Below are positions 23,998 to 31,524 of a DNA stretch of 33,359 nt, piece after piece. Source of the stretch: Candidatus Dormiibacterota bacterium (GTDB taxonomy: Bacteria > Chloroflexota > Dormibacteria > Aeolococcales > Aeolococcaceae); contig PLNE01000131.1 of assembly GCA_003141695.1 (NCBI GenBank), forward strand, positions 1 through 33,359. The letters run 5' to 3'. A program made the translations under genes and the position numbers. A model generated the notes under the pieces. The model did not search any database and was not told where the DNA came from. It was given only the letters and a program-made list of their open reading frames with translations. The stretch's first letter is position 1. Each line of letters opens with the position of its first letter.

Positions 23998-24516
23998 TCA
24001 CTGCTTGACGCGGCTGATCAGCGGCTGCCGATGGGCGGGGGAGGACCCCATCCCGCCCGCATCTCGTTCCGCCAGGATGCGCGCCATCTGGTCGAGGTGG
24101 GTGTCCGCACCGGAACGAGCCCCGACGGGCCGGCTGTCCCACTGGCGCAGCTTGAAGACGCCCTTGAGGGACGAGTAGGGAATGCCCAGGGTCCGCACCT
24201 CGGGGGATCCGGGCTCCACCGCTCTCCAGAGGCCGCCGAAGCGTCCGAGCCGGGAATCGGGGGCGACCGAGGCGCGCAGCACCTGGCCGTCGACGAAGTG
24301 GAAGGCGGCCCGGTCCCACCCCGCGAGGTCCCCGGGTGCCGGCGCGGGCTGACCCACCACGAACTGCCGGATCGCGGTGAGGGGGAAGAGCGCCCGCTCG
24401 TTGTTCGGATCGGCGCCGCGGACCTCGGCCTCGACCAGCGGGCAGTCAAAGCTCAGATCGCTGACCTCGGCGTGGACGATCTCTCCATCCAAGAAGCTGA
24501 TCAGGACGAGCGGCAC
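23998..24516 (-). CDS. Orphan 172-aa protein with an internal duplication
   Basis: Not recognised as a named family. Two similar segments are visible: residues about 5-55 (SFLDGEIVHAEVSDLSF, ending FPLTAIRQFVVG) and about 68-128 (HFVDGQVLRASVAP, ending IPYSSLKGVFKLRQW). Both share F-h-DG-h-h at the start and a hydrophobic strand plus aromatic at the end, so the protein may be a duplicated small beta domain. The C-terminal ~45 residues are polar and low in structure. There is no signal peptide, membrane segment or catalytic motif. The GTG start has a TACGCT -10 6 nt upstream. It lies downstream of a terminator, so it is its own unit. Confidence 0.75.
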   Translation of the reverse strand: MPLVLISFLDGEIVHAEVSDLSFDCPLVEAEVRGADPNNERALFPLTAIRQFVVGQPAPAPGDLAGWDRAAFHFVDGQVLRASVAPDSRLGRFGGLWRAVEPGSPEVRTLGIPYSSLKGVFKLRQWDSRPVGARSGADTHLDQMARILAERDAGGMGSSPAHRQPLISRVKQ

Positions 24517-24522
24517 TGATGG

Positions 24523-24528
24523 AGCGTA
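24523..24528 (-). promoter_or_regulatory. Leaderless-type -10 (TACGCT) for the 172-aa gene
   Basis: TACGCT on the minus strand ends 6 nt before the GTG start at 24516. No Shine-Dalgarno is present. Confidence 0.55.
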
Positions 24529-24584
24529 TCAGGAGCGGCGGAGCTTCGCACCCGGCCTGTTCAGTTCACTCCGGGCATGAGAAA

Positions 24585-24613
24585 GGCCCCCGGGAGCAAC
24601 GCTCCCGGGGGCC
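24585..24613 (-). terminator. Intrinsic terminator of the H1-like gene
   Basis: A perfect 13-bp stem (24585-24597 with 24601-24613) closes a 3-nt loop. On the minus strand it is followed by TTTCTC. It lies 22 nt after the tail stop codon at 24636-24638, which shows where the transcript is meant to end. Confidence 0.85.
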
Positions 24614-24635
24614 TCAGATGCTGGGATCAGATCCC

Positions 24636-25140
24636 TCAGGGTGCCGGCGGTGCTGCCGGTGCCGCGGGAGCAGCCACCGGGGCGACGCGCTTCACCGCAC
24701 GCTTGACGGTGCGCTTGGCTGACGGTGCGCTTGGCTGCCGGTGCCCGCTTGGCCGCGGTGCGCTTGGATGCCGGTGCCCGCTTGGCAGCGGGTGCGCGCT
24801 TCGCGACGGCGCGCTTGGCCGGCTTGGCCGCCGTTGCCCGCTTGGCAACACGCCGCTTCGCGGTGCGCTTGGCCGGCGCACGCTTCGCAGTGCCACCGCG
24901 CACTGCCGAGGCGACTTGTCCAATCGCCTTGCGCAACTCGCTGTCGATCTTCTCGACCGACTTCTCGAGGCCCGCGAGTCTCTTCTCCAACTCGCCGACG
25001 GGCAGTGCCTTGACGAGACCCTGAACCGCCTTGAGGAGATCTCCGCCGGCGCCGCGCGGTGCCGCCGCGCGGGCCCGGCGAACCGTGGCTTTGACGGCTC
25101 GCTTTGCGGTGCCGCCCTTGCTTCGTCTGGTCCTGGCCAT
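24636..25140 (-). CDS. Histone H1-like basic protein, tail frameshifted by a 16-bp duplication
   Basis: A small nucleoid-type protein. Residues 1-33 are basic, residues about 34-80 form an amphipathic helix or coiled coil (LEKRLAGLEKSVEKIDSELR), and the tail is made of AKRxA/PAAKR repeats like bacterial H1-type or HupB tails. No HU fold is seen. In the given sequence the frame opened at ATG 25140 leaves the repeat pattern after PAAKRTV and runs to a stop at 24529. Another frame continues the pattern (AKRTVKRAVKRVAPVAAPAAP) to a stop at 24636. The switch is at a 16-bp tandem duplication (24705-24736); removing one copy gives a 162-aa protein ending just before the terminator. GGAGG lies 10 nt before the ATG. 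Confidence 0.8.
24705..24736. repeat. 16-bp perfect tandem duplication inside the H1-like gene
   Basis: GACGGTGCGCTTGGCT occurs twice in a row (24705-24720 and 24721-24736). A 16-bp unit is not a multiple of three and shifts the reading frame by one. Confidence 0.97.
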
Positions 25141-25549
25141 ATGCTGAGAGCCTCCGTTGGTTGTAACAGCCAGCGTTCTGCCGGCTGCCAGTCCTGCGTT
25201 TTGGACAGGGAGCGGATAATCGCCCCCGTCAGGATTGTCACATAGCATGCAGCCTACATACACAGATGTCAACGTGCGAGGGCGATCGTTACCACCGCAA
25301 AGGTGCTCGCGGGTGCCTTCCAACGGGTGCATTCCGCCGGGCTACGCGACGTTGGTGACGCCATGACAGACGCGCTGACGCGGCTCGCATGCGCGCGGCG
25401 CGGGTCGGCGCGTGGCACCTGACACCGCACGCGCCGCGACCGCAGACCGCCGCTCGCTGTGTGTGGAGGCTCTCAGCGCTCGGCTCCCGGCCACGTCTCA
25501 CCCCACATGAGACGCGTCCGCTGCGCCGCGCGCCGGCCGTCCTCTCCCG
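25141..25549. other. 409-bp intergenic region
   Basis: It holds the upstream region of the H1-like gene (minus) and the end of the GNAT transcript. Bases near 25190-25270 are AT-richer than the surroundings and may carry the H1-like promoter, but no hexamer pair is convincing. Short open frames here have no support as genes. Confidence 0.5.
25494..25514 (-). terminator. Hairpin downstream of the GNAT gene
   Basis: CGTCTCA (25494-25500) pairs perfectly with TGAGACG (25508-25514) around a 7-nt loop, 36 nt after the GNAT stop. There is no T-tract; it may be a terminator or an operator. Confidence 0.35.
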
Positions 25550-26110
25550 TCAATCGAGCTGGCGGAACCAGAGTGAGGTTGGACGCAGCCCGGAGCGGTC
25601 AGGCCGCATCGCGTAGTCGGGAATCACCCCCACCTTGACCCATCCCATGTGGGCGTAGAGGTGCTCGGCGTCGCTGCCCGTCTCCGTGTCGAGGATCAGC
25701 AGCGTGCGTCCCAGGGCCCGGGCCTCGGTCTCCAACTGCTTCATGAGGCGCGCGCCCACGCCCAGCCGCCGCGCGGAGCGATGGACCAGCATCTTCTGCA
25801 CCTCGGCGCGGTGGGTGGCGTTGGATTGCCAGGAGAGCACCAGCTGCACGCAGCCCACCAGCCGGTCCTCGAGGAAGGCTGCGAGCACGACCCGGCGACC
25901 CAGGTCCATCTCGTTGAGCACGCCGGCGAACCAGTCCCGGGCCTCGTAGTGGGCGAGCGGAGCGACGAAGCTCACCGACGCGCCTCCCTCCACGGAGTCG
26001 ACCAGCAGGTCGGCGAGGTCGTCGAGGTGACGACGGGCGGAGAGGGCGTCGAGGCGGCGGATGACCACCTCGGGCCGGCGCCTGGCGGCGGGCTCGGGCA
26101 CTGCAGTCAC
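25550..26110 (-). CDS. GNAT-family N-acetyltransferase
   Basis: A 186-aa single-domain acetyltransferase. The acetyl-CoA pyrophosphate loop is seen as SARRLGVGARLMKQLE after the beta-4 strand EVQKMLVH. The late motif GRTLLILDTETGSDAEHLY and AHMGWVKVG completes the fold, with Tyr in the usual general-acid region. It lacks a signal peptide and should act in the cytoplasm on a small molecule or protein amine; the substrate is not evident. The GTG start is supported by a TAACCT -10 6 nt upstream. The gene is divergent from the zinc alcohol dehydrogenase (45 bp between start codons), so they might share regulation. Confidence 0.9.
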   Translation of the reverse strand: MTAVPEPAARRRPEVVIRRLDALSARRHLDDLADLLVDSVEGGASVSFVAPLAHYEARDWFAGVLNEMDLGRRVVLAAFLEDRLVGCVQLVLSWQSNATHRAEVQKMLVHRSARRLGVGARLMKQLETEARALGRTLLILDTETGSDAEHLYAHMGWVKVGVIPDYAMRPDRSGLRPTSLWFRQLD

Positions 26111-26116
26111 GGCAGA

Positions 26117-26122
26117 AGGTTA
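26117..26122 (-). promoter_or_regulatory. Leaderless-type -10 (TAACCT) for the GNAT gene
   Basis: TAACCT on the minus strand ends 6 nt before the GTG start at 26110. Confidence 0.5.
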
Positions 26123-26155
26123 CATGCCGGGTGAGCGGGTGCATCATCAACGCTG

Positions 26156-27163
26156 ATGCCGCCAGTTCGCACCCCCACCTATCGGGCGATGGTTCTGCGC
26201 GAGCGAGGCGCTCCGCTCGCCGTGGAGGAGCGTCCCGTGCCCGAGGCCCGCGGCCACCAGGTGGTGCTGCGGATGGCGGCCTGCGCCGTTTGCCGCACAG
26301 ATCTCCACGTCGTGGACCGCGAGCTGGACCGCGGTCTCCTCCCCATCGTGCTCGGGCATCAGGTGGTGGGCAGGGTGGTGTCGGCCGGCGCGGAGTCCAT
26401 CCTGCAGGTGGGAGAGCGGGTGGGCCTGCCGTGGCTGGGCTCGGCCTGCGGAAGCTGCGAGATGTGTGCCACGGGTCGCGAGAACCTCTGCGCCTCTGCC
26501 AGCTTCACGGGCTGTGATGTCGACGGTGGTTTCGCCGAGCTCACCCTGGCCGACTCCCGCTTCTGCCTCCGCCTGCCCGGCGGGTACTCGGACGTCCAGT
26601 CGGCGCCGCTGCTCTGCGCCGGTCTCATCGGCTTTCGAGCGCTCCGGATGGCGGGCCATGCTTCGCGGTTGGGGCTGTACGGCTTCGGCAGCGCCGCGCA
26701 CCTGATCGCGCAGGTGGCCCGCCACCGTGAAGCCGCCGTGTACGCCTTCACGCGGGCCGGGGATCTCGCCGGCCAGGAGTTTGCCCGCAGCGTGGGGGCG
26801 ACGTGGGCGGGGGACAGCACCGGCCCTGCTCCCGAGCCGCTCGACGCTGCGATCATCTTCGCTGCGGCCGGCGAACTCGTGCCCCTCGCGCTGAAGGCGG
26901 TGCGGCCCGGGGGCACCGTGGTCTGCGCCGGCATCCACATGAGCGACATCCCCCGTTTCCCCTACTCGCTGCTCTGGGGAGAGCGCTCGCTCCGCTCCGT
27001 GGCGAATCTCACACGGAAGGACGGTGCCGAGTTCATGGCGCTGGCGGCGGAGGTGCCGATCGACGTCCTGACCGAGGTGCTCCCCCTGGCCCAGGCGGAC
27101 CGGGCCCTGGAACTGGTCCGGACGGGTCGGGTCCGGGGGACCGCAGTCCTGGTTCCGGACTGA
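26156..27163 (+). CDS. Zinc-dependent alcohol dehydrogenase (MDR family)
   Basis: A 335-aa medium-chain dehydrogenase. Catalytic zinc ligands are Cys46 in CAVCRTDLH, His68 in GHQVVGRV and probably Cys154. The structural zinc site is Cys98, Cys101, Cys104 and Cys112 (CGSCEMCATGRENLC). The cofactor-binding loop is LYGFGSAAHL rather than the usual GxGGVG, as in the CAD2-like/AdhA-like subgroup. His68 is followed by Gln instead of the common Glu. It oxidises alcohols or reduces aldehydes with NAD(P); the substrate is unknown. The ATG at 26156 is used; a second Met at residue 12 (AMVLRERGAPL) is another plausible start. No clear promoter hexamer was found. Confidence 0.9.
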   Translation: MPPVRTPTYRAMVLRERGAPLAVEERPVPEARGHQVVLRMAACAVCRTDLHVVDRELDRGLLPIVLGHQVVGRVVSAGAESILQVGERVGLPWLGSACGSCEMCATGRENLCASASFTGCDVDGGFAELTLADSRFCLRLPGGYSDVQSAPLLCAGLIGFRALRMAGHASRLGLYGFGSAAHLIAQVARHREAAVYAFTRAGDLAGQEFARSVGATWAGDSTGPAPEPLDAAIIFAAAGELVPLALKAVRPGGTVVCAGIHMSDIPRFPYSLLWGERSLRSVANLTRKDGAEFMALAAEVPIDVLTEVLPLAQADRALELVRTGRVRGTAVLVPD

Positions 27164-27255
27164 GCGAGCCGGCCTCAGGCGGGGAGCGGCAGTGGCGCAG
27201 GCCATCCGCCAGTCGCGGCGCGCTCGCCGGGAGGTGTGGGATCCTGGCGAGCGGG

Positions 27256-27261
27256 TACAAA
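27256..27261 (+). promoter_or_regulatory. Candidate -10 (TACAAA) for lon
   Basis: TACAAA ends 7 nt before the lon ATG at 27269. The sixth base is A, not T, so the match is weaker than at other genes. No heat-shock operator (HAIR or CIRCE) was recognised nearby. Confidence 0.4.
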
Positions 27262-27268
27262 TGTCCCC

Positions 27269-29605
27269 ATGAGCGAGCACAGCGCCGAGCTTCTTCCGAT
27301 CCTTCCTCTTGACGAGGTCGTCGTCCTGCCCCACATGACCGTGACCGTCGCGGTCCAGGGGGAGGCCCAGCGCGCCGCGATCGAGGCGGCCAACCAGGGC
27401 AACCGCCTCGTCCTGCTGGTCCCGCGCATCGAGGGCAAGTTCGGCAGCATCGGCACCGTCGCGCGCGTGCAGGAATCGGGCAAGCTGCCCACCGGGGCCG
27501 AGGTCTCGATCCTCACCGGGCAGTACCGCGCCCGCCTCGGCGCCGGGCAGGCAGACGTGGGCGGCGCGCTCTGGGTGCAGGTCGACCCCGCTCCGGACGA
27601 CGAGACCCCCTCCGAGGCTGTGGTCGAATTGGCGCGCGAGTATCGCGCGCTGGTCGAGAGCCTGCTGGAGATCCGCGGTGCCAGCGGTGCCATCCAGTTC
27701 CTTCGCGAAGCCCGCGCCCCCGGACACCTGGCCGATCTCTCGGGATACTCCCCCGACTTCAGCCTGGCCCAGAAGCTGGAGATCCTGGAAGCCCTCGACG
27801 TCGAGAAGCGGCTCACCCTCGTCATCGCCTGGACCAAGGAGGCGCTCGGCGAGGCCGACCTCAAGGACCGAATCCGCACCGAGGTGGCCGAGGGGATGCA
27901 GAAGACTCAGCGCGAGTTCATCCTGCGCCAGCAGCTCGAGACCATCAAGAAGGAGCTGGGCGAGGGCGGCGACGACGTCGTCTCCACCTATCGCAAGCGG
28001 CTCGCCGACGCCGGCATGCCGGAGAAGGTGGCGGCCGAGGTGGAGCACGAGATCGACCGGCTGGAGCGCACCAGCGAGCAGAGCCCCGAGCACGGCTGGA
28101 TCCGCACCTACCTGGACTGGATGCTCGACCTCCCGTGGAACGTCCGCTCCGACGACAATTTCGACCTCAGGGCGGCTCGCCAGGTGCTGGACGTGGACCA
28201 CACCGGGCTCGAGGACGTGAAGGACCGGATCATCGAGTTCCTCGCGGTTCGCAAGCTGCGCCAAGAGCGCGGGCTGGAGGTGATCGGCGGGCGGGGCTCG
28301 GGCGCGATCATCACCCTGGTCGGCCCGCCCGGCGTGGGCAAGACCTCGCTCGGCGAGTCGGTGGCGCGCGCCCTGGGGCGCAAGTTCGCCCGGGTGTCGC
28401 TCGGCGGCATCCGCGATGAGGCCGACGTCCGCGGCTTCCGCCGAACCTACGTGGGCGCCCAGCCGGGTCGCATCGTCCGCGCCCTCAAGGAGGCGGGCAC
28501 CAAGAACCCGGTCATCATGCTGGACGAGATCGACAAGGTCGGCGCCGACTGGCGCGGCGACCCCTCTGCGGCGCTCCTCGAGGTGCTCGACCCGGCCCAG
28601 AACAACACCTTCCGAGACCACTACCTGGAGGTCGACCTCGACCTCTCCGAGGTGCTCTTCATCCCCACCGCCAACGTCTCGGAGACCATTCCCGCGCCGC
28701 TCCTCGACCGGATGGAGCTGATCCGGCTCGACGGCTACACCGAGCAGGAGAAGCTGGCCATCGCCCGCGACCATCTGCTCCCGCGCCAAGTCGCCCAGGC
28801 GGGGCTGCGACCGGAGGAGATCGAGGTCAGCGACGACGCCATCCTCAAGGTGGTCACCGACCACACCCGCGAGGCGGGGGTCCGCAATCTGGAGCGCGAG
28901 CTGGGCCGGATCACCCGCAAGCTGGCCACCCGGATCGCCACCGGCGCCGTGGACACGCCGGTTAAGGTCGGATCTGACCAGATCAGGGACTACCTCGGCA
29001 GGCCCAAGTTCGACAATGAGGTGGAGGAGAGGACCGCGGTTCCGGGGGTGGCCACCGGGCTGGCCGTCACCGGGGCGGGCGGCGACGTGCTCTTCGTCGA
29101 GGCGGCTGCCAGCGGATCCGATGGCAACCTGACCCTGACCGGGCAGCTGGGTGACGTGATGAAGGAGTCCGCGCAGATCGCGCTCTCCTACGTCCGTTCC
29201 CACACCGAGCGCCTGGGGGTCAGCGCCGAGGCCGCGGCCAAGGGCTTCCACATCCACGTCCCCGAGGGGGCGGTGCCCAAGGATGGCCCCTCGGCCGGGG
29301 TGACCATGACCACGGCGATTGTCAGCCTGCTCACCGGGCGCCCGGTGCGGAGCACCGTGGGTATGACCGGCGAGGTCACCCTGCAGGGGCTGGTGCTGCC
29401 CATCGGCGGGGTCAAGCAGAAGGTGCTCGCCGCCCACCGCATGGGGCTCACGGAGGTGATCCTGCCACGCCGCAACGAGAAGGACCTCGACGACGTGCCC
29501 GAGAGCGTCCGCACAGCGATGACGTTCCACCTGGCGAGCCGCGTCGACGACGTGCTCGCCGTCGCCCTGGAGCCGCCCCGCGCGGAGACCGGCGCGGCCG
29601 CCTGA
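27269..29605 (+). CDS. lon: ATP-dependent protease Lon (LonA)
   Basis: A 778-aa AAA+ protease that unfolds and degrades damaged or regulatory proteins in the cytoplasm. The N-terminal LON substrate-binding domain starts LLPILPLDEVVVLPHMT. A coiled helical region precedes the ATPase with Walker A GPPGVGKTS (352-360), Walker B VIMLDEIDKVG and the sensor region. The protease domain has the catalytic dyad Ser675 in PKDGPSAG and Lys718 in GGVKQK. Length and order match bacterial LonA (about 780-800 aa). The ATG at 27269 begins the conserved domain directly and has no Shine-Dalgarno; TACAAA upstream suggests a leaderless transcript. An in-frame GTG-type start at 27236 is less likely. It stands alone. 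Confidence 0.97.
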   Translation: MSEHSAELLPILPLDEVVVLPHMTVTVAVQGEAQRAAIEAANQGNRLVLLVPRIEGKFGSIGTVARVQESGKLPTGAEVSILTGQYRARLGAGQADVGGALWVQVDPAPDDETPSEAVVELAREYRALVESLLEIRGASGAIQFLREARAPGHLADLSGYSPDFSLAQKLEILEALDVEKRLTLVIAWTKEALGEADLKDRIRTEVAEGMQKTQREFILRQQLETIKKELGEGGDDVVSTYRKRLADAGMPEKVAAEVEHEIDRLERTSEQSPEHGWIRTYLDWMLDLPWNVRSDDNFDLRAARQVLDVDHTGLEDVKDRIIEFLAVRKLRQERGLEVIGGRGSGAIITLVGPPGVGKTSLGESVARALGRKFARVSLGGIRDEADVRGFRRTYVGAQPGRIVRALKEAGTKNPVIMLDEIDKVGADWRGDPSAALLEVLDPAQNNTFRDHYLEVDLDLSEVLFIPTANVSETIPAPLLDRMELIRLDGYTEQEKLAIARDHLLPRQVAQAGLRPEEIEVSDDAILKVVTDHTREAGVRNLERELGRITRKLATRIATGAVDTPVKVGSDQIRDYLGRPKFDNEVEERTAVPGVATGLAVTGAGGDVLFVEAAASGSDGNLTLTGQLGDVMKESAQIALSYVRSHTERLGVSAEAAAKGFHIHVPEGAVPKDGPSAGVTMTTAIVSLLTGRPVRSTVGMTGEVTLQGLVLPIGGVKQKVLAAHRMGLTEVILPRRNEKDLDDVPESVRTAMTFHLASRVDDVLAVALEPPRAETGAAA

Positions 29606-29660
29606 GCCGCCGGCGGGCCCCGGCCGGAGGTCGCGCTTTCGGACTGTTTCCACCCCGTCG

Positions 29661-29689
29661 TTGCCGCTGCGGACCGGATCGTCGATAAT
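29661..29689 (+). promoter_or_regulatory. Promoter of the G1 peptidase gene (TTGCCG-17-GATAAT)
   Basis: TTGCCG (29661-29666) and GATAAT (29684-29689) are separated by exactly 17 bp. This is the best two-part sigma-70-type promoter in the window. Transcription would start near 29696, leaving a ~72-nt leader. Confidence 0.6.
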
Positions 29690-29700
29690 CCGGCCGACTC

Positions 29701-29719
29701 GTGCCGGATCGACCGGCAC
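29701..29719 (+). promoter_or_regulatory. 5' leader hairpin of the G1 peptidase gene
   Basis: GTGCCGG (29701-29707) pairs perfectly with CCGGCAC (29713-29719) around ATCGA. It lies only a few nt after the predicted transcription start. It may stabilise the mRNA or be an operator dyad. Confidence 0.5.
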
Positions 29720-29767
29720 GTCCCCCGTGGTGGGGATGCCGGGCCGGGTCGCTGGGAGCGTGGACCA

Positions 29768-31459
29768 ATGGCCGTGCAGACCATGCCGTCAGGCGGGCTG
29801 TGCCGCCGCGTCTTCGCCGCCGCCCTCGGGATCGGCGCCATCCTGGCGGCCCAGGGTGCCCTGGGCGCGCCGGTCAAGGCCGCCACCAGCGCGCCGGTGA
29901 TCCGGACCCATCCGATGATTCCCGCGACCTCCCCCGTCGGCCCCGCCGAGTCGCCGGAGAACACCGGCGTCCCGGGCTTCCAGACGACGAAAAACTGGTC
30001 CGGCTACGCGCAGACCGGGGGCGTGTACCAGTCGATCACTGGCTGCTGGGCCGTGCCCTCCGTGACTCCCGGCACCTCCGTGCCGGCCTACTCGTCCGCC
30101 TGGATCGGAATTGACGGGGACGGCAACGGGGATCTGATCCAGACCGGGACCGAGCAGGATTGGTCCTCGTCGACCGGGCAGGCGCCGTTCGCCGCCAACT
30201 ACTTCGCCTGGTGGGAGATCCTCCCCTATACGGCGACCCCGATCCCGATGTCCATCACCCCCGGTGATCAGATGTGCGCCAGCATCGGTGAGATCGGGAC
30301 GAGCGGCCAGTGGACCATCTCCCTCACGAACGAGACCAGCGGTGGGACGTTCAGCACCCAGCAACCCTACGCGGGGCCAGCCGATTCGGCCGAGTGGATC
30401 GTGGAGGCCCCGTTCGCCACCGACGGCTCCTACAACTGCGGGCCCTGCACCCTCGCGAGCTACGGCCTCACCACCTTCTCTCAGGCGACAGAAGATGGGG
30501 CCGACCCAGAGCTGACCCCGACGAACGGGCTGGAGATGGACCAGCCCCTGGGCACCGTCGTCTCCATCCCCTCGGACCCGGACAGCTACGGCAACGGCTT
30601 CAGCCTGGCCTACGGGTCAGCCCAGCCGCTGCCGCCGACGAACATCCCGGGTGGCGGCTACACCCTCGACGCCTACGGCGGTGTCCACAATTTCGGCGAC
30701 GCCCCACCCGTGTCCGCCACCGCGTACTGGCCGGGCTGGCAGATCGCCACGTCCATCGCCATGGACCCCTGTGACACCTCTGGGCAGTATTCCGGGTGGG
30801 TGATGGACGGCTTCGGCGGGCTGCATCCCTTCGCCGCCGGCGGCACCCCCATGCCCGCCATCCCCGCCATCACCGGCTACTGGCCGGGCTGGACCATCGC
30901 CAACGACTTCGTCGCCTTCTGCATCACCGTGGGCGGCGTCCAGCACGCCGCCGGCTGCGTTCTCGACGGCTTCGGTGGTCTCCATCCCTGGGCCGACTCC
31001 AGCGCGGTCATCGGCGACGTCCCCTGCAACGGCACCGGCTACTGGCCCAATTGGGACATCGCCACCAAGATCGCGGTGGTACCCGGACACGACTACGGGT
31101 ACGTGATGGACGGGTTCGGAGGGCTGCATCCGTTCAATGGGGCGCCCTTCTACGCCCCCTCCGGGTACTGGCCGGGCTGGACCATCGCCCGCGGGATCGT
31201 CGCCACCGCCACTGGGGGCTACACCGTGGACGGCTTCGGGGGCATCCATCCCTTCGGCAACGCCCCGGCGATCACCCCGAGCGGCTACTGGCCAAACTGG
31301 GACATCGTCCGTGGCATCGCGGTGGCCTACGGGGGCACCGGCACGTACACGCTGGACGCCTTCGGCGGGGTCCATGCCGCCGGGGGTGCCACCCCCGTCT
31401 CGGCGGGTGGCTACTTCCCGAACCAGGCTGTCGTCATCGAGATCGTCAGCGCCCCCTGA
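29768..31459 (+). CDS. Secreted glutamic peptidase (G1/eqolisin) with six C-terminal repeats
   Basis: A 563-aa exported protein. A signal peptide (about 1-39) has a basic start and the hydrophobic FAAALGIGAILAAQGALG. The catalytic domain (about 70-285) matches peptidase family G1: NWSGY, Gln125 in LIQTGTEQ, and Glu209 in SAEWIVEAP; in this family Gln and Glu form the catalytic pair and the enzymes work at acid pH. The C-terminal half (about 297-563) has six ~40-residue repeats of the type DGFGGLHPF followed by YWPGWxIA, likely a six-bladed propeller or similar binding module. GGGAG lies 9 nt before the ATG. It would digest proteins outside the cell, perhaps while bound to a surface or polymer (inference). 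Confidence 0.9.
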   Translation: MAVQTMPSGGLCRRVFAAALGIGAILAAQGALGAPVKAATSAPVIRTHPMIPATSPVGPAESPENTGVPGFQTTKNWSGYAQTGGVYQSITGCWAVPSVTPGTSVPAYSSAWIGIDGDGNGDLIQTGTEQDWSSSTGQAPFAANYFAWWEILPYTATPIPMSITPGDQMCASIGEIGTSGQWTISLTNETSGGTFSTQQPYAGPADSAEWIVEAPFATDGSYNCGPCTLASYGLTTFSQATEDGADPELTPTNGLEMDQPLGTVVSIPSDPDSYGNGFSLAYGSAQPLPPTNIPGGGYTLDAYGGVHNFGDAPPVSATAYWPGWQIATSIAMDPCDTSGQYSGWVMDGFGGLHPFAAGGTPMPAIPAITGYWPGWTIANDFVAFCITVGGVQHAAGCVLDGFGGLHPWADSSAVIGDVPCNGTGYWPNWDIATKIAVVPGHDYGYVMDGFGGLHPFNGAPFYAPSGYWPGWTIARGIVATATGGYTVDGFGGIHPFGNAPAITPSGYWPNWDIVRGIAVAYGGTGTYTLDAFGGVHAAGGATPVSAGGYFPNQAVVIEIVSAP

Positions 31460-31509
31460 TCCCGTCGCCGAGCCTGGGCGACCTCGCGGGGGCTCTGCCG
31501 GGGGCCACC

Positions 31510-31515
31510 TATACT
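31510..31515 (+). promoter_or_regulatory. Leaderless-type -10 (TATACT) for the 127-aa gene
   Basis: TATACT ends 9 nt before the GTG at 31525. No Shine-Dalgarno is seen. Confidence 0.55.
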
Positions 31516-31524
31516 CGAATTGCC

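Noticed and set aside
25364-25423. A 19-codon plus-strand ORF and a 75-codon ORF (25389-25616) in the intergenic region
   Set aside because: No ribosome binding site, promoter or family similarity; composition is that of GC-rich noncoding DNA.
27261-27272. Three-codon ORF (ATG TCC CCA TGA) overlapping the lon start
   Set aside because: Too short to mean anything; the ATGA start automatically provides the stop, and an ATG nearby is likely by chance.
26147-29719. A 1190-codon open frame antisense to lon and the alcohol dehydrogenase
   Set aside because: It is a shadow of GC-rich codon bias. The sense strand encodes clear, complete families, and the antisense product has no recognisable domain.
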